From CALGFI01 sp036374435 (lineage in GTDB: Bacteria; Actinomycetota; UBA4738; HRBIN12), in assembly GCA_036374435.1 (NCBI GenBank), contig DASUTU010000126.1, forward strand, positions 1 through 15,051: a stretch of 15,051 bases of DNA, in the 5' to 3' direction. Under the pieces are notes generated by a model. The model saw only the letters and a list, made by a program, of their open reading frames with translations. It was not told the origin of the DNA and ran no database searches. Shown here piece by piece: positions 1-6,023 of the stretch (the stretch's first letter is position 1; the number at the start of each line of letters is the position of its first letter). The position numbers were made by a program, and so were the translations under genes.

Positions 1-391
1 GGCGGGCCAGGGGCTGGTCGCCCACCGAGGCGTGGCCGCTGCCGATCCCCAGCTCGGCGGCGGCGAGCATCATCGAGATCGTCACCTGGCCGAGGTCGTA
101 CTGGAAGGTCTCGCGCGAGTCCGGCTCGTCGGACGCCGGCATGACGAGCGCCACCGTCGCCGCCGAGCCCGCCACGTGGCGAGCGAACCTCCAGACCCCC
201 GCCAGCTCTCGCAGCCGGTCGCGCTCGGTCACCAGCACGAAGTCCCACGCCTGCTGATTCCGCGACGAGGGGGATCGGCGTCCCGCCTCGAGGATCCGCT
301 CGAGATCCTCCTCCGGGATCGGCCGGTCCTCGAACTCCCGCACGTCCCGGCGCGCTCGCAGCGTGTCCCACGCGTCCACGACGAGAACCAT
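1..391 (-). CDS. Nitroreductase family protein (partial, C-terminus outside window)
   Basis: The 130 visible residues begin with an ATG at 389-391 and run off the left edge of the window. The N-terminus has the nitroreductase pattern: a T-L-R-A-R-R-D-V-R-E-F segment near residues 10-20, then R-S-P-S-S-R-N-Q-Q-A-W near residues 38-48, where family members bind FMN phosphate, and a helix near residues 108-120 rich in Ala and Met. Such proteins are cytoplasmic FMN enzymes that use NAD(P)H to reduce nitro compounds, quinones or enones; the substrate cannot be told from here. The start lies 47 nt after the stop of the upstream HTH_42 gene on the same strand, so the two are probably co-transcribed. 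No clear ribosome site precedes the ATG, and a GTG two codons in is an alternative start. The family call is firm; the specific role is not. Confidence 0.82.
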   Translation of the reverse strand, partial: MVLVVDAWDTLRARRDVREFEDRPIPEEDLERILEAGRRSPSSRNQQAWDFVLVTERDRLRELAGVWRFARHVAGSAATVALVMPASDEPDSRETFQYDLGQVTISMMLAAAELGIGSGHASVGDQPLAR

Positions 392-438
392 AGGGCCGAC
401 GGTGCTTTGGCGCGATCCGCCCCGGCACCTCGAGGAGG

Positions 439-1617
439 TTACGGCGCCAGGAGGCGTTTCTCGAACGGCGCCGGGAACCGGGCGCGGATCCGCAGGTCGC
501 CGAGCCAGGCGGGGAGCGGTTTGCGTTCGGCCTCGATGCGGCGCCTCGTGGTGGCGTCGACCTTCTCGAGCAGGGCGATCTCGATCGAACCGTCCGGTGT
601 CTGGGTCCAGCCGCCGACGACCCGGCCGTTGGCCCACACCGTGGGGCCGGCGTTGCCGTTTCGGTCGAACAGCTCGGGGCCGTGGTCACCGAGGTACCAG
701 CCGCGCTCCTTCCATCCCATCACCGTGGGGTCGAGCCCTGGAAGCAGCGCCGCCCACGGTTCGGGATCGGCCGATGGTTCGAGGTCGTCGGGCAAGACGA
801 ACCCGGTGCCCTCGTCCAGATCGACCTCCTCGGCGCCGACCGCCCGAACGGCCTTGGTCGTCCGGGCGGCCGTCCACCCCGTCCACCATCGGACGTCCGC
901 GCCGGTGGCGGGACCGAATCGCCGGAGGTACCGGCGGAGCAGCTCGGCGCAGGCGTCGTCGTGGTCAAGTTTCGGAAGCGGCTCGCCCAGCCAGTGTTCG
1001 GTGGTGGCCCATCGGTATTGGCCCGACATCCACGTCCCGACGGGCTTCGCCCGGACGATCCGCCCCTGGGTCGCCAGGAGGAACAGGATCCGCGTCGAGA
1101 CGCCCAGGGTCCCGCCCCACGTCTTGCCCTCGCCGAAGGTGAGCTTGGTCGCGAGCTCCGGCACGTCCTTGGTCAGCTCTCGCGCCGAGGACACGCCGCG
1201 GGCGTCGAGGGCGGCCAGGGTCGCCGTCGCCACCCGGTTCACCCAGGCCGGTCCCCTGCCCGGCCGGGCGAATCCCTGCTCCTCGAGCATCCGGGCAAGC
1301 CGGGCCAGCTCGCCGGGAGCCATCGTCGTCGCGCAGGCCTCGTCCATCACCGGGGCCAGGTCCCGCGGGACCACGAACAACGTGCGTCGCATCCCGACCA
1401 TCCGCACCAGCGAGCGGCGCTCGTACAGCGCGTCCTCGAGATCGGCCGGGACGAAGCCGTCGATCCGGGCCCAGGCCGAGAGGAACACCGTGGCCGGGTC
1501 GCTCGAGTGCAGGCCGACCATGCCCGCCGCGGCTTCTTCGACGGAGGGCGCCGGAACGGCGAGGCCGTGGCGCAGGGCCAGCCGCGCCCTCCGCTCTTCG
1601 AGGCCGATCGTCCGCAC
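439..1617 (-). CDS. HTH_42 winged-helix protein, AlkZ/YcaQ-like, without the QxQ motif
   Basis: This 392-residue protein resembles the winged-helix proteins of the HTH_42 superfamily (PF06224), which includes the DNA glycosylases AlkZ (unhooks azinomycin crosslinks) and E. coli YcaQ/AlkX. The N-terminus has the usual helix followed by G-L-H-S-S-D-P-A-T near residues 35-43, then S-A-W-A-R-I and R-M-V-G-M-R-R-T-L-F-V-V. In AlkZ the Q-x-Q catalytic motif sits where this protein has His37-Ser38-Ser39, so crosslink glycosylase activity by the known mechanism is doubtful. A DNA-binding or altered-specificity role is my inference. The start is a GTG at 1615-1617 with no convincing ribosome site; it follows the DUF1761 stop by 36 nt on the same strand, so translation may be coupled. 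A paralogue with an intact motif lies at 2119-3222. Confidence 0.85.
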   Translation of the reverse strand: MRTIGLEERRARLALRHGLAVPAPSVEEAAAGMVGLHSSDPATVFLSAWARIDGFVPADLEDALYERRSLVRMVGMRRTLFVVPRDLAPVMDEACATTMAPGELARLARMLEEQGFARPGRGPAWVNRVATATLAALDARGVSSARELTKDVPELATKLTFGEGKTWGGTLGVSTRILFLLATQGRIVRAKPVGTWMSGQYRWATTEHWLGEPLPKLDHDDACAELLRRYLRRFGPATGADVRWWTGWTAARTTKAVRAVGAEEVDLDEGTGFVLPDDLEPSADPEPWAALLPGLDPTVMGWKERGWYLGDHGPELFDRNGNAGPTVWANGRVVGGWTQTPDGSIEIALLEKVDATTRRRIEAERKPLPAWLGDLRIRARFPAPFEKRLLAP

Positions 1618-1653
1618 GACCAGAACGGTACCGGGGGAGGCGGACGAGGCGGT

Positions 1654-2085
1654 CTACGCCATGGCGGCGATGACGACGGCCGCGACGACGTTGCCGACGA
1701 GGTGATAGCCGCCGTTGACCGCTCCCCACACCATCGGCTTCGGCTTGGTCGACTCGAAGGTCGCCGTGACGAGCGCGATCGAGATGGCGAAGCCGATCCC
1801 CACGACCAGCCCGAGCACGAAGCCCTCGCCGACGGTATCGGTTCCGGTGGCGACCGCGATCATCCCGAGCGCGATCGCCGAGAGCGCGCTGCCGATCAGC
1901 GGCACGACGTAGATCGCGGGACCGGGGCCCCCGCCGGTCTCGCGCATATCGGGGAGTCCGCCCGCCGCCATCCAGGCCCGACCGAACACCGGCGGTGCGT
2001 ACCAGACGGCGCCGATCACGAAGTACGCGACCGCTGCCAGGAGCACGGCCAGCCAGTCGGCGTCGCCGAGCAGGTCGAAGCTCAT
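1654..2085 (-). CDS. DUF1761 family integral membrane protein
   Basis: This 143-residue protein is almost entirely hydrophobic, with four likely membrane helices at about residues 11-30, 58-80, 86-108 and 120-142. The first helix ends in G-A-V-W-Y-A-P followed by F-G-R-A-W-M, which is the recognisable DUF1761 signature, and the last carries G-Y-H-L-V-G-N. No biochemical function is established for the family that I know of. The ATG at 2083-2085 is well supported by GAAGGAGGG a few bases upstream. The gene sits between two HTH_42 genes on the same strand with gaps of 33 and 36 nt, which implies one transcript but not a shared function. Confidence 0.85.
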   Translation of the reverse strand: MSFDLLGDADWLAVLLAAVAYFVIGAVWYAPPVFGRAWMAAGGLPDMRETGGGPGPAIYVVPLIGSALSAIALGMIAVATGTDTVGEGFVLGLVVGIGFAISIALVTATFESTKPKPMVWGAVNGGYHLVGNVVAAVVIAAMA

Positions 2086-2118
2086 CCGCTTCCCTCCTTC
2101 GAACGTGTTGCGGAAACG

Positions 2119-3222
2119 CTATGCGCCGGAACGGGTTCGGTCCAGCACGATCTTCGAGCGGACCTCCGGCGCCAGGACGCGGGCGAGCCGCCGGGCCTCC
2201 TCGACCACCTCCGCGCGCTCGAGACGCGAGGGCGGACGGAACGGCTCGATGCGCAAGGTGGAGACCTCTTTGGCTCGTTCGAGCTTCCACCGGGCGGTGG
2301 TGAACCCGTCCACGAGCACGAACCCCCAGCCGACCTCGGTCCACAACCACGTCCCCTCACCGGCGATCCGGCTCCGGTCCTCGTGGCCGAGCACCACGTT
2401 GTCGTATTCGGGCAGGAACCGCACCGGCGCCGGGACGTCGGGATGCGGGAGCGGGCCTCGAGGGACGTCGAACAGCTCGCGGCCGTGTTCGTCCCGGAAC
2501 GTCCGGAGTCGAGGCCGGAGCCGGTCGAACACGGGCCGGAGCTCGCCGAGCCCCGACCAGGCCCGCATGTCGGCCACCGCGGCGGGCCCGAACCGGGCCA
2601 GGTACCGCAGGACGAGGTCATCGATCTGCCCGTCGGCTCGCGGCGCCTTGCCGAGCCATGCCTCGATCGTGGTGAAGGCCGATCGCCCCGTCCGCCCCCA
2701 CAATCCGCGCGGCGTGACCTGGACCGTCGGGACGAGATACATCGCGTAGCCGAGCGAGCTGGCGTCCCGATCCGGCCATCGCTCGGCGGCGGCGCGGACG
2801 AGCTCGGCCCGGGTGTGCGGCCGTTCGCCGAGCAAACGGCCGAATAGACCGACGAGCTCGTCGAGATCCAGTCCGTCGATAGCTCGGCGAAACGGGGCCT
2901 GCCCGCGGTAGATGCGCTCGACGATCGGTTGGATCAACGGTCGCAGCGCGAGCGCGTCACGGGCCGTCACCAGGTGGAGCGTCCCTCGGAACAGGGTCAG
3001 CCGGACGGCTCGTCGCTCCTCGATCGCCGTGGCCAACGCGTCGGGCCGAAATCCTTCCAGGCGAGACCACAACGCCACATAGGGGTCCCGAGGTTCCTGG
3101 GCCTGGAGGCCGACCAGCCGTTCCACGGCCTCGAGCGGGCGGACCCGGCGCCGTTCGAGCAACAGGTGGCGCGCGAGGAGGGCGCGGTTCAGCTCGCGCC
3201 GGGACAAGACGCGTTCGGGCAT
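2119..3222 (-). CDS. AlkZ-like HTH_42 DNA glycosylase with intact QxQ motif
   Basis: This 367-residue protein has the length and architecture of the AlkZ-like HTH_42 family: tandem winged-helix domains followed by a C-terminal beta-rich region. The N-terminus reads V-G-L-Q-A-Q-E-P, placing Gln40-Ala41-Gln42 where AlkZ has its catalytic Q-x-Q. Further family hallmarks are L-F-R-G-T-L-H-L-V near residues 75-85, R-Y-L-A-R-F-G-P-A near residues 208-216, and F-L-P-E-Y-D-N-V-V-L-G in the C-terminal third. Family knowledge suggests removal of bulky N7-alkylguanine lesions or unhooking of interstrand crosslinks, probably as self-protection or general repair. The actual lesion is unknown and no antibiotic biosynthetic cluster is visible here. 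The ATG at 3220-3222 lacks a strong ribosome site. Confidence 0.85.
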   Translation of the reverse strand: MPERVLSRRELNRALLARHLLLERRRVRPLEAVERLVGLQAQEPRDPYVALWSRLEGFRPDALATAIEERRAVRLTLFRGTLHLVTARDALALRPLIQPIVERIYRGQAPFRRAIDGLDLDELVGLFGRLLGERPHTRAELVRAAAERWPDRDASSLGYAMYLVPTVQVTPRGLWGRTGRSAFTTIEAWLGKAPRADGQIDDLVLRYLARFGPAAVADMRAWSGLGELRPVFDRLRPRLRTFRDEHGRELFDVPRGPLPHPDVPAPVRFLPEYDNVVLGHEDRSRIAGEGTWLWTEVGWGFVLVDGFTTARWKLERAKEVSTLRIEPFRPPSRLERAEVVEEARRLARVLAPEVRSKIVLDRTRSGA

Positions 3223-3291
3223 CCGGCGATGGTGCCACGCCCGGCCGACGTCCTCGGCGGCACGGTGTCGGACGTCCCGCCGGAGTGACGA

Positions 3292-3612
3292 TCAGCTCGC
3301 CTCGACGAGCGCGACGCGAGCCCGGTTCAGCGCGTCGTCTGCGTCCACGTCGAGCTCGACCCGGTCGGTCGGTAGGACGTACCAGGGACCCGGCTCGTCG
3401 GCCCACGTGACGACGACCCGCCGAGGCCACGCGATGCCGGCGATCCGGGCCCACTCCCGGACGTCGACGCGCCAGCCGACCTTCGGCCCGCGGCTCCTGA
3501 AGCGGGGGACGCGATACGAGGACGGGAACCCGGCTCCCTCGTCGAACGCGACGGTCGCCGCCTCCGTACCGTCACGGAACGGAACGAGCAGCCGCGCCGC
3601 GGCGACGTCCAC
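3292..3612 (-). CDS. Small protein, probable 5'-truncated remnant resembling the C-terminus of DUF6544-type proteins
   Basis: Only a GTG at 3610-3612 offers a normal start, giving 106 residues. The same frame stays open upstream to a TGA at 3724-3726, and that upstream part still reads like protein, with D-H-L-P-G-T-W and R-W-E-P running directly into the annotated region; no ATG, GTG or TTG exists there. The pattern (R-W-E-P-V-D then A-R-L-L-V-P-F-R-D-G-T-E, a central F-D-E-G-A-G, and G-W-R-V-D-V-R-E-W) reminds me of the C-terminal half of DUF6544-like proteins. I infer that the N-terminal half was lost, perhaps when the cupredoxin gene, which starts at 3726 on the other strand, came to its present position. 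A real short gene starting at the GTG is the alternative. No signal peptide or catalytic motif is visible. Confidence 0.5.
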   Translation of the reverse strand: MDVAAARLLVPFRDGTEAATVAFDEGAGFPSSYRVPRFRSRGPKVGWRVDVREWARIAGIAWPRRVVVTWADEPGPWYVLPTDRVELDVDADDALNRARVALVEAS

Positions 3613-3725
3613 CGGCTCCCACCGAAGCCCCTGGATCCTCGACCAAGTCCCCGGGAGGTGGTCCCAAGCCGAACCTCCGGGGCGCGTCGACCGTAATACG
3701 CGCAGGCCGGGGATCGGGGGGAGTC

Positions 3726-4532
3726 ATGAGGTTCCGCTGGACCGCGCTGGCGATGGCTGGGGCCGCGGTCGCGGTGCTCGTCGTGTCTGGGGCGCGTGCG
3801 GGTCCGGCTCGGGGTCAGGAGTCGGCGGCCGAGCCGTCGCCATCCCCGACTCAGGAGCCGACCCACGAGCCGTCGCCGTCCCCGACCGAAGTCCCGGGGG
3901 TGACTCCCACGACCTCGGCCCCGCCGGCGCCCACGGCGGCTCCCTCCGACACGCCCGAGCCCGCCCCGGTCGAACCTCCGGTCGAGGAGAGCTCGACACC
4001 GGGATCATCGAGCGTCCATCCCACCCCGACCCCCGACGAGATCAGCGGGGAGAGTGAACCCGGCCGTGGGGTGACCGGCACGCGCCGGACCCTCCAGAGC
4101 TCGTCATCGGTCGCTGCGGTCGACGATGCGTTCGCGCCTGCGGCGCTGACCGTGACCGTCGGGACGACCGTGGTGTGGAGCAATCGAGGTCAAAACCCTC
4201 ACACCGTCACGGCGAACGATCGGGCATTCGATTCGGGCACTCTCGAGCGGGGACAGACGTTCTCGGTGACGTTCGACCAGCCCGGCACGGTCCCGTACTA
4301 CTGCCAGATCCACGGCGAGCCAGGCTCCGGGATGACCGGCGTCGTGAACGTGCGGGTGGCGCCCGCTGCGAAGGAACCGCCAACGGAGGCCCCGACCTCA
4401 GAGCCTGACGCTCTTGCCCGGACTGGACTTGGCTTCCCCCTCCCCCCGCTCGTGTTCGGGGCGTTGGGGCTGGCGGTCGCCGGTCTCGGGGCCCTGCGGC
4501 TCGGCCGGCGGAGGTTGGGTGGGAGGGGGTGA
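3726..4532 (+). CDS. Secreted, wall-anchored cupredoxin with Pro/Ser/Thr-rich stalk and LAXTG sorting signal
   Basis: The 268-residue product has an N-terminal signal peptide (basic start, hydrophobic core to residue 22, A-R-A at 23-25), then a disordered Pro/Ser/Thr/Glu stalk over residues 30-118. A plastocyanin-like domain follows at about 128-212. Its type 1 copper ligands are all visible: His159 in N-P-H-T-V, Cys193 and His196 in Y-Y-C-Q-I-H, and Met203. After a second acidic linker comes Leu-Ala-Arg-Thr-Gly at 230-234, a membrane helix and an Arg-rich tail, which is a class E sortase (LAXTG) anchor typical of Actinomycetota. It is therefore probably an extracytoplasmic copper electron-transfer or copper-binding protein fixed to the wall. 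The ATG is preceded by a GGGGGAG ribosome site. The CHRD gene follows after 48 nt and is likely co-transcribed. The redox partner is unknown and no sortase is in view. Confidence 0.88.
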   Translation: MRFRWTALAMAGAAVAVLVVSGARAGPARGQESAAEPSPSPTQEPTHEPSPSPTEVPGVTPTTSAPPAPTAAPSDTPEPAPVEPPVEESSTPGSSSVHPTPTPDEISGESEPGRGVTGTRRTLQSSSSVAAVDDAFAPAALTVTVGTTVVWSNRGQNPHTVTANDRAFDSGTLERGQTFSVTFDQPGTVPYYCQIHGEPGSGMTGVVNVRVAPAAKEPPTEAPTSEPDALARTGLGFPLPPLVFGALGLAVAGLGALRLGRRRLGGRG

Positions 4533-4580
4533 TCGGGCAGCACGAACTCGACCGGTTCGTTCGTTGAGAGAGGAGGATCG

Positions 4581-5057
4581 ATGGTTGGACGTCTCAGGCC
4601 GATTGGCACGCTGATCGCGATGATCGGGGCGGCGACGCTCTTGATCACCGCCGTCCCCGCTTCGGCGGCGCCCGTCAAGCTGGTGTCGGCGCTCGAAGGA
4701 GGCGACGCGGAGGTACCGGACCCCGGCGACCCGGACGGCACCGGCGCTGCCCAGGTGACGGTCGCTGTGAAGAAGCAGAAGGTGTGCTTCGTCTTGGTGA
4801 CGTTGAACATCACCCTGCCCGCGGCCGCCGCGCACATCCACGATGGCGAGGCCGGTGTGGCCGGCCCGATCTCGGTGACGCTCAGGCCGCCGAAGGAGAT
4901 CGCCGGCACCGGCATCGGGCTCTCGAAGGGCTGCGTCAAGGATCAGAAGCGGTCGCTGCTGCGCGACATCAGGCGCAACCCGGATCAGTACTACGTCAAC
5001 GTGCACACGACCGACTACCCGGGCGGAGCGGTGCGCGGTCAGCTCGAGGCCGCGTGA
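4581..5057 (+). CDS. Secreted CHRD-domain protein
   Basis: The 158-residue product starts with a signal peptide (hydrophobic residues 8-25, likely cleavage after A-S-A near residue 29), and one CHRD domain fills the rest. Hallmarks are the L-E-G-G-D-A-E-V-P start near residue 38, A-A-H-I-H-D-G-E-A-G near residues 83-92, and the closing Y-Y-V-N-V-H-T-T-D-Y-P-G-G-A-V-R-G-Q-L. CHRD domains occur in chordin and in many bacterial exported proteins; their bacterial role is unknown. Two Cys residues (in V-C-F and G-C-V) could form a disulfide outside the cell. AGGAGG 5 nt before the ATG fixes the start. The gene lies 48 nt after the wall-anchored cupredoxin, so the two probably act in the same envelope compartment, and a strong hairpin follows it. 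Confidence 0.9.
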   Translation: MVGRLRPIGTLIAMIGAATLLITAVPASAAPVKLVSALEGGDAEVPDPGDPDGTGAAQVTVAVKKQKVCFVLVTLNITLPAAAAHIHDGEAGVAGPISVTLRPPKEIAGTGIGLSKGCVKDQKRSLLRDIRRNPDQYYVNVHTTDYPGGAVRGQLEAA

Positions 5058-5081
5058 CACATCGCTCGGCGATGGTGCCTT

Positions 5082-5110
5082 CCCCCGGCTCGGGATGCCC
5101 GGGCCGGGGG
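5082..5110. terminator. GC-rich hairpin between convergent genes, candidate bidirectional terminator
   Basis: CCCCCGGCTCGGG (5082-5094) pairs with CCCGGGCCGGGGG (5098-5110) around a 3-nt ATG loop. This gives 13 pairs with a single G-U wobble. The hairpin stands in the 71-nt gap between the stop of the CHRD gene and the stop of the VOC gene, exactly where two converging transcripts need ending. No U-tract follows, which is common for actinobacterial terminators. The 3' arm runs into nine consecutive G residues (5106-5114). Confidence 0.65.
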
Positions 5111-5128
5111 GGGGCCGCCGGCGCCGAA

Positions 5129-5542
5129 CTACGTCGCTGGGGGCGGCTGCACGATACGGATCTGGTTGCCGAAGGGGTCTCGGAGCGCGCAGTCGATGCC
5201 GTAGTCCTGCTCGACCGGCTCCTGAGTGAACTCGACTCCCTTGGACTTGAGGTCCTCGTACGCTTTGCGGCAGTCGTCCGTGTAGAAGCCGACCCAGCCG
5301 GCGGCTCCCTTGGTGACCAGCTCGCGGAGGCGCTCCGCCGATGCCTCATCCATCGAGGGCGGCCCCGGCTTCTCGAGCAAGATGGCGTGTCCCGGATCGC
5401 CGGGCAGCATGACGGTCAGCCACCGCATGAAGCCGAAGTCCCGGTCCTCTCGAACCATGAGACCGAGCTTGCCGACGTAGAAGTCGAGCGCTTCGTCCTG
5501 GTCCAGGACGTAGATGTTCGAGATCGAGATCGACGTCAACAC
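5129..5542 (-). CDS. VOC (glyoxalase/bleomycin resistance/dioxygenase) family protein
   Basis: This 137-residue single-domain protein has the paired beta-alpha-beta-beta-beta modules of the vicinal oxygen chelate fold. The first module holds I-Y-V-L-D-Q-D-E-A-L-D-F-Y-V-G-K-L-G-L and the second ends in R-D-P-F-G-N-Q-I-R-I-V. Family members bind metals and act as isomerases, dioxygenases or drug-binding resistance proteins; the substrate is not predictable. The GTG at 5540-5542 has AAAGGGGA about 7 nt upstream; the TTG immediately after it is an alternative. It is the last gene of the five-gene minus-strand unit, 36 nt after an AraC-type regulator. An AraC plus VOC pairing is a familiar actinobacterial arrangement. 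Confidence 0.88.
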   Translation of the reverse strand: MLTSISISNIYVLDQDEALDFYVGKLGLMVREDRDFGFMRWLTVMLPGDPGHAILLEKPGPPSMDEASAERLRELVTKGAAGWVGFYTDDCRKAYEDLKSKGVEFTQEPVEQDYGIDCALRDPFGNQIRIVQPPPAT

Positions 5543-5578
5543 GGCGGTCCCCTTTCGAGTCGGTGTCGTGCCGGGACG

Positions 5579-6019
5579 CTAGCCGACGGCGCGGGCCGAC
5601 GCTTCTCCGAAACTGCTCGGCCGCACCTGGCTGCTCGGCCGCAGCCACGCCATGGCGAAGCAGGTCGGGGCGGGCCCCACGGGCCCTCGGGCCCGGTGCT
5701 CGCTGGGGGATTCGCCCACGATCTCTCTGAACGTCCGGCTGAACGTGCCGAGGCTGGTGAAGCCGACGTCCAGACAGATCTCGGTGACGCTGCGCGGTGT
5801 CGAACGAAGGAGGAACATCGCGCGCTCGACCCGGCGGCGCTGGAGGTAGCGGTGGGGCGTTTCGCCGAACGTGGCGCGGAACGTCCGAATGAAGTGCGCC
5901 TCCGAGACGTGGGCGATCCGGGCGAGCGCGGGGACGTCGAGCGGCTCGGCGTACGTGCGGTCCATCGCGTCCCGGGCGCGAAGCAGCCGACGGTTGTTCT
6001 CCTCGGTGGCCCGGCTCAC
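5579..6019 (-). CDS. AraC/XylS-type transcriptional regulator (DNA-binding domain only)
   Basis: This 146-residue protein consists of one AraC DNA-binding domain with its two helix-turn-helix units. The first is near residues 29-50 (V-P-A-L-A-R-I-A-H-V-S-E-A-H-F-I-R-T-F). The second is near 77-99 (S-V-T-E-I-C-L-D-V-G-F, then F-S-R-T-F-R-E). There is no ligand-sensing cupin domain; instead a short Pro/Ala-rich tail of about 36 residues follows. It probably regulates its own operon or the adjoining VOC gene, but how it senses a signal is unclear. The GTG at 6017-6019 begins 4 nt after the stop of the methyltransferase and lacks its own ribosome site, so translation is likely coupled; read-through of the upstream TGA would therefore affect this gene too. 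Confidence 0.86.
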   Translation of the reverse strand: MSRATEENNRRLLRARDAMDRTYAEPLDVPALARIAHVSEAHFIRTFRATFGETPHRYLQRRRVERAMFLLRSTPRSVTEICLDVGFTSLGTFSRTFREIVGESPSEHRARGPVGPAPTCFAMAWLRPSSQVRPSSFGEASARAVG

Positions 6020-6023
6020 GCTG

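Noticed and set aside
32..1705. A 557-residue plus-strand frame, and other long plus-strand frames over 682-2847 and 10489-12177
   Set aside because: They lie opposite recognisable minus-strand genes, or out of frame with the plus-strand monooxygenase, and their translations are Arg/Pro/Ser/Gly-rich without domain pattern. They are typical shadow frames in GC-rich DNA.
3721..3726. TGA at 3724-3726 as a second selenocysteine codon joining upstream sequence to the 3292-3612 frame
   Set aside because: The sequence beyond it is the cupredoxin gene on the other strand and shows no related protein pattern, so it is an ordinary stop.
5106..5114. Run of nine G residues as a quadruplex or slippage element
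   Set aside because: It is a simple homopolymer at the end of a GC-rich hairpin and may be length-uncertain from sequencing; there is no four-tract quadruplex pattern.
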